A DNA stretch of 64,000 nt from positions 21,784 to 85,783 of the forward strand of contig NMRB01001166.1 in the NCBI GenBank assembly GCA_002633025.1, written 5' to 3'. Positions within the stretch are counted from its first letter, which is position 1; each line of letters begins with the position of its first letter. Positions 25,801-37,800 of this stretch are shown here, one piece after another. The DNA comes from Notospermus geniculatus (taxonomy: Eukaryota > Nemertea > Pilidiophora > Heteronemertea > Lineidae). The notes beneath the pieces are model-generated. The model had not been told where the DNA came from. It was given only the letters and a program-made list of their open reading frames with translations, and did no database searches. Position numbers and translations under genes: made by a program.

Positions 25801-28800
25801 TGAACATGAACGGAACTAATAAATTTCATTACCGAATAAATTTCGATTTTGGTTTTTCGTCTCTTTGCCTTCTCTTTTGTACCTCGATTCTAGATGTATT
25901 ACCGTCAAAAAAATTTACCTGGCTTCGGTTCGCTTTATGTACTTCTGTAAATGAATTCGTAAATAAATATTTAATCAACCAATCAATCAATAAGAACGGA
26001 GTCCCCACATAGTATATACCGTACATGTACTTGTACATGTACTGAATGATGTACTAATATTTTCTAATTACTAAAATATATGTAACAGATCCCTAACACC
26101 AGGAATAAATAACATACGAATCAAACAAATCTCCTTGCACCAAACTAGATTTTTAGAAAGGCATCCGACTAGTCTAATCACATTTACTCGACAGGCTTTC
26201 TTTTCTGTGTTAGTGAGATTAACGTACATGTACAGTATATAACAGTACAATAAGTACTTAGAATACTAATGGCAACTTAGTTAATAATATGATTCAAGTC
26301 ATTCTAGTTCCCTCCACTAAAACAGATAGCGTTAGGTGTTAGATGTAGTTTTACTTACCATGCTTACAGGGCTGGCTAGACTCAAAGCTGAGTTAACATG
26401 GAATAAGTCCGAATACAGTAACATAGGCGAGATAGTATTATCTTATGATACGGTATGGAAACCTGATTTTATAATCTATAACAAGTAAGTCCTGCTGTAA
26501 AAGGTCAGAGGTCCCCGCGCATGCGTGTGGTGCCCAAACCATGAGGGGTAAAATTGGGATGTATGAGACTACCTACAGTGTATCTCTGTCTACACCCGGA
26601 CTTCTTTTTGTTGAAAAACGCAAAAATGGCTACATGTAGGCTATGTTTGATTTATATCATGACTTCTATATTGTTGAACAATACAAAAATGGATATACAT
26701 GTACTATAAGATGTACATCATGACTTCTATATTGTTGAACAATACAAAAATGGATATGTATGATTTTATATCAAGACTTCTATTTGTCGAACAATACAAA
26801 AATATATTTATTACATGTACATGTACATGTATGTGATGTGTGTCACGACTTCTATATCTTGAACAGTACAAAAATGGGTATTTACATCCTCCCAAAGGCT
26901 AAGCAGGGCTTTGGTCGTGCTCCTCTTCATACACTCGCACGAGTGGATAAAAAGGAGCGAGGTAAAAAACCCTGCTTTGGAAGGATGGGTATTTGATTTA
27001 TATCACAACTTCTATTTGTTGAACAATACAAAAATAGATGTACATGTATATGATATGTATCACGACTTCTATTCGTTGAAATAATACAAAAATGGCTAAG
27101 TCCCAGTTCTGCCCCGTGGTTGCGTTTATCTATCCAAGAGTTGGAGTGCTAAGCTAACATGCACGCATGCAGCTCTGTCATGATTTAACAACTTATTCTT
27201 CCAGAATTGGTATGATGATAAGTTCGTGTGGAATTCAACTGATTATGGCGGCATCAAAGAGGTAATGCTTCCCTTTGATGTCGCATGGAGGCCTGATATA
27301 CTCCTGTATAATAAGTAAGTATGTCGGGGTTTGTCCCGTGGAGAGTCCCTGCGATGGTTTGTGCATTTTACACTCGGTGGATTTTTCATAAACTGTGTTC
27401 CTCAAAGTAAACTCCTCCCACAGTTTTAAACCGCTATCCACTACATTACCCGCGCTCTGAAACTGCTTTAGCCATCCTCAAAGTATTTCTACTAGATGGC
27501 GTTAGCTGTGGGATTCGGGGAATCTCCGCTGGGGATCTGCCACGAGTATGAATGTACAGTGTACATTTTGTACACGTATCTTACCAATCAGAAAGTGTGT
27601 TACGACGGCGTCGGTTAAACCTGTGATGATGACTTGTGATTGGATCCCTCGTCAAACAGCGCCGTCTATTGATTATCCTTCAGTATTGGCGCCGATCATG
27701 CCAGTGTTTTGGTGGGTATACCTCTGGCCAACTGAACACTGGGGACGAGTGTATCCTCAAAGTAACAGAGTACCATTTTGGCTCGGAAACAAAATTTACT
27801 GTGTCTGCGCATCTCACTATTCAACCAACCTCACGGAATTTCGCTGAGGATAGGCCACGATCATAGCTGCGTGTAGAATGCACAGCCGTTGCCACAAACT
27901 CACCACGATACGAACTCCACAACGGGTCCACAAAGGGTTAAGAATACGCCGTCCAATGATATTAACCATTATATCAATCGTGCATTTCAGAACTGGCAAG
28001 ATGTTAAGTTAAAATGGAATTCTACTGACTATAACGGTATAAAAGAGATAGTTTTGCCTTATGATGTAGCATGGAAGCCAGATACCATTCTGTACAACAA
28101 GTATGTATGTAAAGCAGTTATTGGCACGCCAATGGAGATGCTTTCACCCTTCAGTTGATGGTTTTATTCGCGTTTTCTGTTTGCCTTTTCACCTGTGATC
28201 CATTAGACCAAAGAATAAATATAAGCCCACGGCTATTCCGCCAAAATGTGAAATAGATAATTATTAAAAATGGTGCTATTATGTTTAAAATGGTTAATAT
28301 GAAATGTTATCTGAGATATCACTGTTACATGTACGTACTTGCAAAATACATGTAACAACCTCAAAAAAAGTGTCGAGAAAAAAATTGTTATCAGATCCCT
28401 TATGATGGGGTAAGTCGTATTCTAAACTGAACTGAACTGTGAAACCTATAGGTTTTAATACCAAAACTGACTCCCAACACATGCATAACGATTGTGTGGT
28501 TGGTATAAATCTCTTAAATCTCTCTTGAGACCATAGCTTTTAATCAGTTGGAAGTTTATTTTCCGATTTTGATAGACGACCATGTGGTCAAAGTTAATGA
28601 AACTTAAGCTATTTAATTAACCAACTGTATGTCACGGACACAGACTTTTTGTCCTTGTGATAAAATTGAGACTTCACCGATTCCATCCCGTTGGAAAGGG
28701 TCCTGTATCAAGTGGTGAAAGGGATATGCTTTCTTCCATCTGAAGCTCTATCCTGCTGTATTTGCTTATTGTCATGATCGTAGCTGGAGTGAAGACTTAG

Positions 28801-31800
28801 TGAATTTACTAGTAGGCCAACATTGTAATGTAATTTATGGAACCCTGCAAAACTACAGCCCAAATTTGTACGAAGAGTTTTGATGGTTAAAACCCTCTGG
28901 AAATCTACCCCACGCCTGTTTTTGATGGTGAACTGATAATTGATTTGATCCTGAACCATTCAACAACTAGGCATTTTGGCTACCATTGCTTTTTACCTGG
29001 TTGGCTTTTATCCATGCCATCTCATGACGAGTTCCCAGATCTTGCTCGCACTGTCCCTGGCTTATTAGACACAAGCAATCAGTCCCACCCAATTTTTGCT
29101 TGCAAGCTGATTTTTGTATTTTTTTAACGACGTCCAAGTTCGAAAAGTATAGCGATACATCACTTAGCAGCGAGTGTTCTGAGGGCCGTATGCTTGGGTC
29201 GGACTTTAGCCTCACTTTCATTAAAGTCTGACTTTTCTCAATGCTTCAAAGAGAAAGGGCCGTATTCACGGGTCGCACTTTAGCCTAAAGTATACCTTAA
29301 GTTAGACTTTCTCTATGCTTGAGGCATTGAGAAAAGTCAGACTTTAATGAAAGTGTGACCCGTGCATACGGCCCAAAGTCTAACTTCAGCTTAAGTCCGA
29401 CCCAAAGTCCGACCCAAGCATACAGCCCTGATAGTACAGTGGAAGCATTTGACATCTAGACTTTTGTGGAAACAGCTCACCTTACAAAGGGCCTACCTAG
29501 GCTACATTAAATCGCCCGAGTGCCCAATGCATTGGATTCAGGTCTTGTCTGACTAAGTTTCTGTAACAATCCCATCGGATCTCGAATCAGCGGTTGAACG
29601 TGCTGTTTGCAACCAGTTCGTAACAGTCACTGTTTGCTTTCCCCGCACGGTGTCCTCCAATTGAATCTACATATAGTCAATCCGAAAGTTATTTTGCCGA
29701 CCAAACAGAATGTTGTCCCTGGTTAAGAAAATTAGTTTGGTACCGTGGTCTAGTTAGGCAAAACCTGATTTGATTTTGGTCGGAGTCCAGGTTGGTATAT
29801 CAGATCAACCATAAAAAACGTCGTCTTTGATGAGACAAGACACGGCGTGTTGTTGTCGAACAGCTTCTCTATGTAAGTTTTAGGCTTGTAGATAAAATTG
29901 TCTAGTAATATCTAAAACAAAAATCGTTTAAGAAAACGTCGAAGACAGATTACTTCTACCATTTATTTTCGCATACAGCAGAGGAGAGCTTCACAAACGG
30001 TCCTTGTCGGAGTGTCCCCCTGCCCAATGAATTTATGATATGATTGCGTTTTTGCAAAGCACGTCACCCATAATTTTATCCACAAAGTATATTCTAGGCA
30101 TGCCCATTTCTTTTTATGTCATCATCACACAACCAATTCTAATCATTATTATCGCTCAAATATGTAAACCTATAAATTTCAACTCTTCCTAATTTGCATA
30201 CGATGTGTTTTCTTAAAGAAGTGTCGGTGTGCATCATGTAATTGTCTCCAATTCTTTCAAAACACTTTTTATAGCATGTTTCAAACTTGCATAAAATAGG
30301 ATAGTTTAAACTTTTCTGTCGCATTTCCTTTCAAAGTTTTCTTTGCTTCATATCTTTATCAAAAGTGCATTAAGAAAAAGTGAGGTTTTGTCTCCAATAA
30401 TTTCAATCGGAATGCGGTTTTTCTAAATTTTAAATCACTGAATGTAAAAAGCATGATTTCTTCATTTCCTCATCCAGTACCTCTGAATGATGTGTGTGTT
30501 GTACTCTCAAATAGACAGATTAATACGTGTGTCCTTAAATCTATCATTCTCAAATTAGATTCCTCTCTCAGTGTATTTTTAAAAATTTAATATCATGTGT
30601 AAATTTCGATAAATATTCAAATGATATATTTTCCTTGATAATTAACATGTATACCACGTATAATGGATTTAGTGTACATCGCTGATGGCCGTTCAGTTGA
30701 GTGGAATTATTAGTTTATTTTAAGTGATATATTCATTTGAAAATTTCAAATAGCAGATAATTATCTACCTTAAGTACCCATGATATGCCAATTGATATGT
30801 CTTTATTTAGCATCACCATTTAGAAAACCGAATTATGATACAGCCCTTTTCGGTAAATTGAAAAGGCCACAAAATCGATTTTGATATAATAGGTACATTC
30901 AAGTTTTTAACGCATAAAAATATATTTGAAGGTAAAAGTACATGTAAAATAATTTTCAAAAAGTGAAGTGTAATGTTATTCTGCTAATATCGAATTACAA
31001 AGAATGCAAACCAATCCCTGGCGTCGCTATACAGTATAAGGCCCCTACCCGCAGGTAAGTATGCAATAATAGTTGAAATTAACTGTCACATCAAAGTGAT
31101 TGATGCCATGCTTTTAGAAAATCGTTAGGCTCAAAACCAAACAATTATGGAGGGATGTAAAGTCGGAAGAGCCCAGCTCCAGAAGATCGAACTGATCATT
31201 TAATAGCGTTTTGATATAACAAATGAAAGATATTGTATCATGATATCAATTTTTCTCAACTGTCTCTTTGTGAGCTATACTCTATGATGCCAGTTATATG
31301 TTCTGATCCCAATAATGGTATATAAGGCCACCTCTAATGCACGCTTTGGGAGATTTTGAACACACCTATCTTCCTAAGACACGATCGAAGCATTATTTTG
31401 ACTCTATCAACGACAGGCAGTCCAAGATCCTGTAACTAATAATTGAGAGGAATGTTATTGGTACAATGCCTGTAAGCTCCTCAGCACCCGAAGTTGCACC
31501 TGTTGAATTCGTTTGGTTCGAGGGACGGTAACTCGACTTGGTCACGTATTGGAACTGTTGGTGGGATCCACTACGCTCACCGACATGATTATTTGTTGGC
31601 AGATACGGGGTTGACCGTCTCTCTGTCCCGTAAAGGCCGCGAGACGGCGACAGTCGATGGCGAATGCAAGCAGATAGAGAGATCGGAGGAACCAATAATT
31701 TTGCAAGCCGATTTCACAATTGGATCGTCCGTTACTCACTTATTACCGAGGTTTCACAAATCTGACGAAACACGAAGTCCGAAATACGAAATTGGACTTC

Positions 31801-34800
31801 ATTTCCATGACGTAATGTATTTCAGGAGATGGTTGGTACAACAAATGTCGCCTGCTGCGAGAGCGTCTTTTAGCGTATGACGATAGATCCATAGGGTTAC
31901 GATGTTTATTGAACTTTGAAATTTATCTTTGGGTCTTACATGATATGCTAAACGACGCCCTGGCAGCAGGGACATTTGTGGTAGCAACCATCTCCAGAAA
32001 TGTATTAGGTTCCGGAAATGAAGCTGAATTTCGTATTTCGTATTTCGTGTTTCGTCAGATTTGCGAAACCTCACTATTGTCAGGCTTGCACACTGAACGT
32101 TGATATGAGTGCAACAAGAAATGATGTTCCGGTAAATAAAGTCAAAACTATGATGACTGTCATGAATTTTTCACTTGCAGCGCCGATTCCGCCTCGCACT
32201 GGTCCTCTATGAGCACCAACATCATGGTCACAAGCGATGGAAACGTCACGTGGCTCTCGATGGTGATATTCAAAAGCAGCTGTTCCGTAGACGTAAAATA
32301 TTTCCCGTTCGACGAGCAAAACTGTAGCATGTGGTTCGGTTCGTGGAGCTACGATTCAAAATATATACTCTTAAAAACAACTTCAGATGAAGGCGATAAG
32401 ACGAATTATATTCCAAACACAGAGTGGCAGTTAGTGGAGTTACACGTCGAGGAGAAAAACATCACCTTCTCCTGCTGTATTACGCCGTGGCCCATGGTGG
32501 TGTACACAGTCCAGATGCGGCGCAAACCACTGTTTTATATTTTCAATATGGTACTGCCGTGTAACTTGATAACACTAGTGGCCCTGTTGGGGTTTTACGT
32601 TCCCTCCGATTCTGGGGAGAAGATCACCATGGGTATTACAACTCTCTTGTCCATGACTGTATTCCTTATGATAGTTGCTGATAGTATGCCGGCCACGTCG
32701 GATGTGTTGCCACTTATAGGTAAGTCTTTGGTTCGAATCTTCACAGATCCAGCATGCATCGTCCTTTGCACGCCTGGTATACATGTAGATGTTGGAAGAG
32801 AGCATCTAAAACCTCGACATTTTTTTCGGTTAAATGCAGTAGATTGTGTATATAAATATACTCAGCAATCTGCTAGTACACGAAGGTCCGTATTCTTCTC
32901 AACGTAAAGGAGTTCCTCAAGGCTATTGTTCTCAACAGGAGAACAGTAGCCGTGAGGAACTCCTTTTCGTTCAGGAGCATTTTAAAATACGGGCCCATGT
33001 GTCATTTCTTTTTTCGCCGAACTTAGTAGTTTCATCACCATTTCGCTCACGTCCGTATTTTAGTGCTTCTTTTAAGAATAAAATAGTCCTAATCTATGGC
33101 TTTAATGCTCATATGTTTTGAATGTTATTATAAAATGCATTAAGCCGTCATAATGCTTTATATTCCTGTGTTGTTTATGTCGTTAAATTGACACTTTCCT
33201 TGCAGGCCTGTATTACGGGATCACTATAGCAATTGTCTCATTTGCCACTGCCATGACCGTTTTTACTTTGAACATCCACCATAAGGGCTTCCGGGGGAAA
33301 GAAGTACCTGAATACATTAAGAAAATATGCTTTGGGATCTTGGCGAAGATTCTGTGTCTGAGATTAGACCTCCCGGAACCAAGTCCTAGTGATATGCAGG
33401 GTGGAACAACGGTAGGTTTATTATTTATGTGTGTAGACCCGTCAGAGGACTTGATGTAAAATGATTCAGTGGGGCTGTCGCTAATATCGGCCAGATCCGG
33501 TTGGGCCTTCTTCTCAAAACAAAGGTTCACAGAAAATGACGCCGGATCCAGGTAGAGTCATGACAGACCCAGACGATGGCCTTTTCCAATCTTGTCATGT
33601 AAACAAATTCCTTGTGGACTTGAGAGAAACCGCTCAGACAAGTGATAGACGCACCTACCGTTTTTCTTTTACCGCTTGAGTCAATATCAATTTGAATCTA
33701 ATCGACGGTAATTTTTTAAAACTCGTATGTAAATGTCAAACATTTGACAATATCAATTAGTTTAATCGATGGTAGTTTTTCTAAACTCATACAAAAATAT
33801 CAAATATTTTCTCAGACAAGTCAGAAAGAGCCCACGCCGTCAACTACTGTTTCCTACATTCCAACATCGATGGCCAACTCCCTACTCAGCAGTCCAGATT
33901 CAGGCATCATAGACCTCCATGAACTTGTAGGCAAATCTTTTATCAAATATCCAACTCACAATTAAGTTATCCATCCCCTTGATGCCACGTGGCGTTTTCT
34001 CATGGCCGTGAGTGCACGAAATTTATTGGTTACTGAAACCAGGCATCGAGGGTATGGTCCAACGCCCACCACGCTATCTCTAGCTGAATTAGGCACCATT
34101 AAAATAATTAGAATCTGTATTAGAAACCCACAGACACGCGACCCACCACATCCATACACATTAGACATGTTATGATTAGTTACAGATAATTTACTCTTTT
34201 TAGTTGATACCCAAAATGCCAGACACAAAAGATAACATTACCAAAATCACTTCATTTTGAACACGAAATGAGTTCTTGAAAATGTACAACAGCAGAAACG
34301 TTTCCAAAATGAACGAGAAATTTCTCAGAAGAAATCAATTTTTTTTTGTCACCGCCACGCAGATTAATGTGTCAGACAAAGCTGCACACAATATCTTCAA
34401 AAAAAATTCTATCAAACTCTGTGTCGTGACCTGTTATCTCATTCGGGGCAATGGGACGAGGTTACAGTCAGGTTTAAAAAAATGGCGGCGGCTGGGTGAA
34501 GGCCAAATACTGTTATTGCATGATTTGTAGAGGATTTTTGGGAATAAGGTAATTTTGTTTCGGCAGAAGAAGAAGAGAAAGAAACCACAATGGAACTTCC
34601 GTGAGACAGAACCAATATATAGCACGGTAAACACGGTAAAGCAATCAAACAGCTGCCTGAAATGATTTTACTAACCTGTTGAAATGAGAGTCATTTAGAG
34701 AATACGCGTTTTCGATATGCTGCAAATAAGATTTACATAATTATGGTGAATGAAACTTGTGAGCAAATCTCCTTTATTTTAGCAATACTCTACCGATGAA

Positions 34801-37800
34801 ATTGATTCCACTGACTTCGCCAATCCCATGCAGTGATAAGATCCATTATTTGCACATTATTCTCAAAATGACCTCGTTAGAGAAAATGAAGTTTTGCCCT
34901 GTTTTGTTTTGTCCATTCCTAGTTTAAAACCCCATAACCCACGGTAGATAACGCGTATGCCCCCCGCCCCTCGCTTGGTCTGCACTATTCTAAAGCCTAT
35001 ATTGTTACAAATTTCTCCTTCTCCATTAGTACCTATCATGCATTGAACAATGTACAAGCAGCATAGAAACTGCGATCATTCGTACTGTTTCTTTTTGGTA
35101 GACGTACATTGTACAAGCACATCAAAATAGGAGCAGTCAGCCGCGCTTATCGCCAAAAGACGGCAGCAAAGTTCTAGCGACCAACACTAGAAAATTCTCC
35201 TCATTGGTGCTCAGTCAACCATGAATGGGTCGCCGGGCATTGAATTATGCCGTAGTGACATCTATTGGTAAACTGACCGACAGCTCCTATTACCACACCC
35301 TTACGTCGACATTGAGGTCAGGATGGCTTTGCGGCTTAACAACTGCCTGACATTTGAATACTCCCAAATGCAGGCTTCGAGTCAGGAAAGAGACTGTTGC
35401 AAAACTTGTATCCCAGAATTCAATGGGCCATGTCCGTACTTGTCCGAAGGTATTCCGAGCGATGCCGAGTAGTAGGCCGACTGGTGTCCTCGTCGAATTC
35501 AAACAAGGCCGATGGGCAAACGATCCGAATGTGGGTCGCAATTCTCATTCCTATCTCACTAGGTTTCTTTCACTAAAGACGCGCGCCAAGACGCAGCGCG
35601 GTAAGCCCAACCCTCGTCCACCACCTTATTGAATAGGACAACTATGATTGGCTCTTCCTGAACTAACAATACCATACTCGCCCCTCCTACGGTGACAATG
35701 GCCATGAATGCCACGGTGGTGTAGTGGTTCGGGCCTCCGGCTACGGTCAGAGGATCCCGGGTTCGAATCCCGCTGCTGGCGTGAGACTTTGGGCAGGTCT
35801 CTTTGATCAGGATAGACTGGGGTTAAAGTGTGAAGTCGGATGACACCTCTACCGTTGTTGATATCAGACTATAAACTCAAACTTTAACTTTAACTTTTGA
35901 ATGACCAGCTCGATCGTTCCGTGCTGGACTTCAACGCCCCCATGCGACTAGTGTGATAGAATCTGTGGTAATGTTAGTTCAGGGAGAACCAATCATAGTT
36001 GTCCTATTCAATAAGGTGGTCGACGAGGGTTGGGCTTACCGCGCTGTGTCTTCGCGCGCGTCTTTAGTGAAAGAAACCTAATCGAACGAAGTCTGCAGTT
36101 GGGGTATTGACTTTCTAGATTTTGTCTAAACCCGAAAAATAAAGGCAAATTTTAACAATAAACCAACCAGTATTCAGTTTTCTCTGACGCCTGCTGAAAT
36201 GATTACATATTTGTATGATTGCATGTGTTGCGTTGAAACTGTCTAAGTACACATTGATTTTATGTTGAAAATCTAATCGGCCGGGTATCCTTGAACGAAT
36301 TCAAGGTCTGCACAGGAAAAAAGTTATCCCACGATACTTGGAAGTGGTCTCAGGGCCACAGTTGCCGTACCTACCAACAAATTGGGCTTGCAGCTTGCCG
36401 TGAATTTACTTTGCATTCATTCTAGGTACCCTTTTGATAAATAGAATGCTTTGATTTTATCGTTGGAATCAGGAATGGGGATTGAGGTTGAAATAGTTCA
36501 TTACGTCATCACTAGAGGTCAATCATTTCGGCACCTCCTAGCGGTGGCGGTTTGAACTAGCCGCGCTGAACTTTCACGCATTGGCTCTCTTGCTACAAGA
36601 AGACTCAACTTACCGATAGATGGCGTGATTCTGTACGTGATTGGTCCTTGCTGCTTTGAGCATTTCAATTTAAGCCCGCAACCTGGAGGACGGATTCGCA
36701 ACTCATTACAATTCACTTTACATTGACATTTTTGCAAGTGATGTAATATAGGGCGTTAACAATGTATATATTTATCATTGAACTGCAGGATTGCGGTATA
36801 TATTTGTATTTATCTCGTAGGAGATCTTGAATACCTCATTATGCTGTAAGAATATCGCTAACGCACACGATTCTCAGAATGTTTACTTCACTTATGAGTA
36901 GGCCTACATCAATCGTACTTAAAGTCGATAAACCTGTTACACGCATGCATGTAGCTCTTTGCCGTTCACCTAACATCACACTGGGGGTATCAAATCCTGG
37001 TTCGATGTTATATTTTGTTCCGGTTTTAGAAGGAACCACCCACGTTTTTCGAGTTTTTCAAGTTTTTCGAGAAAAACAATTAAAAGTGACAATCCCATCT
37101 GATTTCACACATAGCCGAGGATGTTTTCCGCAATTCAATTTAGGCTTTGAGGTCAATTTTACGACGATTTATCTTGACACATTCAAGGTTGAACAGGAGG
37201 ATTTTGACAGGCACTGACCCTCACTACATTAAAGGGCATTTGAAAAGAATCAGAAACAAGCCTTACGGCAACAACGGTTCGCTGGCATGAGGCCGAGGGG
37301 CATTGTAAATAACACGTCAGCGCCACCATCAATGGCCAGAGAAACCAGGCTTATCAGGAAGTTTTTATTGGGAGCACGAGCCTCCTATTAAAGATGTCCT
37401 ACTTTTTAAGTCGATTGTGGTGAGGCCTGAACCAGGGTCGGGATTAAAAGTGGCATGCTATGTTTATTATCTATGGTGACCTAGTTCATCCATAAACACA
37501 CGATCAATGTACACCAGCCCCAGTGCTCGCGAGTGTACACACCAGTCGGGAAGAATGCCCAACAAGACTGTTGGAATCCACGTATTTGAATTATCTTACG
37601 TGTAGTTATCAATTAGGCATGGAAATTGTTGCTACACATAAAAGAATGAGTTGATACCTGATGAAGGGTTGGTAAAGGTATCACAGCGCGTCAAACTTCT
37701 CAAGTGATGAAAAGAATGGCGACCATTTTTACTAAAGCATGTGCCGCTTAGATCATGTGATTCAATATGACCAATCAGAAGGCGTCCTCAAAAATAAAGT

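Larger units (their letters stand above)
28101..32180. other. 4.1-kb nAChR intron
   Basis: No further copy of exon 4 or 5 was found. The central part (about 30000-31000) is AT-rich. Repeats present are a foldback at 29182-29429 and a family A element at 31748-32072, ending 108 bp before the next exon. Confidence 0.6.

Noticed and set aside
32720-32740. ggttcgaatct resembling a tRNA B box just after the M1-M2 donor
   Set aside because: No A box or tRNA fold upstream; upstream is coding exon.
35711-35785. Functional tRNA gene
   Set aside because: A and B boxes are present but the ends do not form an acceptor stem, and a SINE body with tail and target duplication follows.
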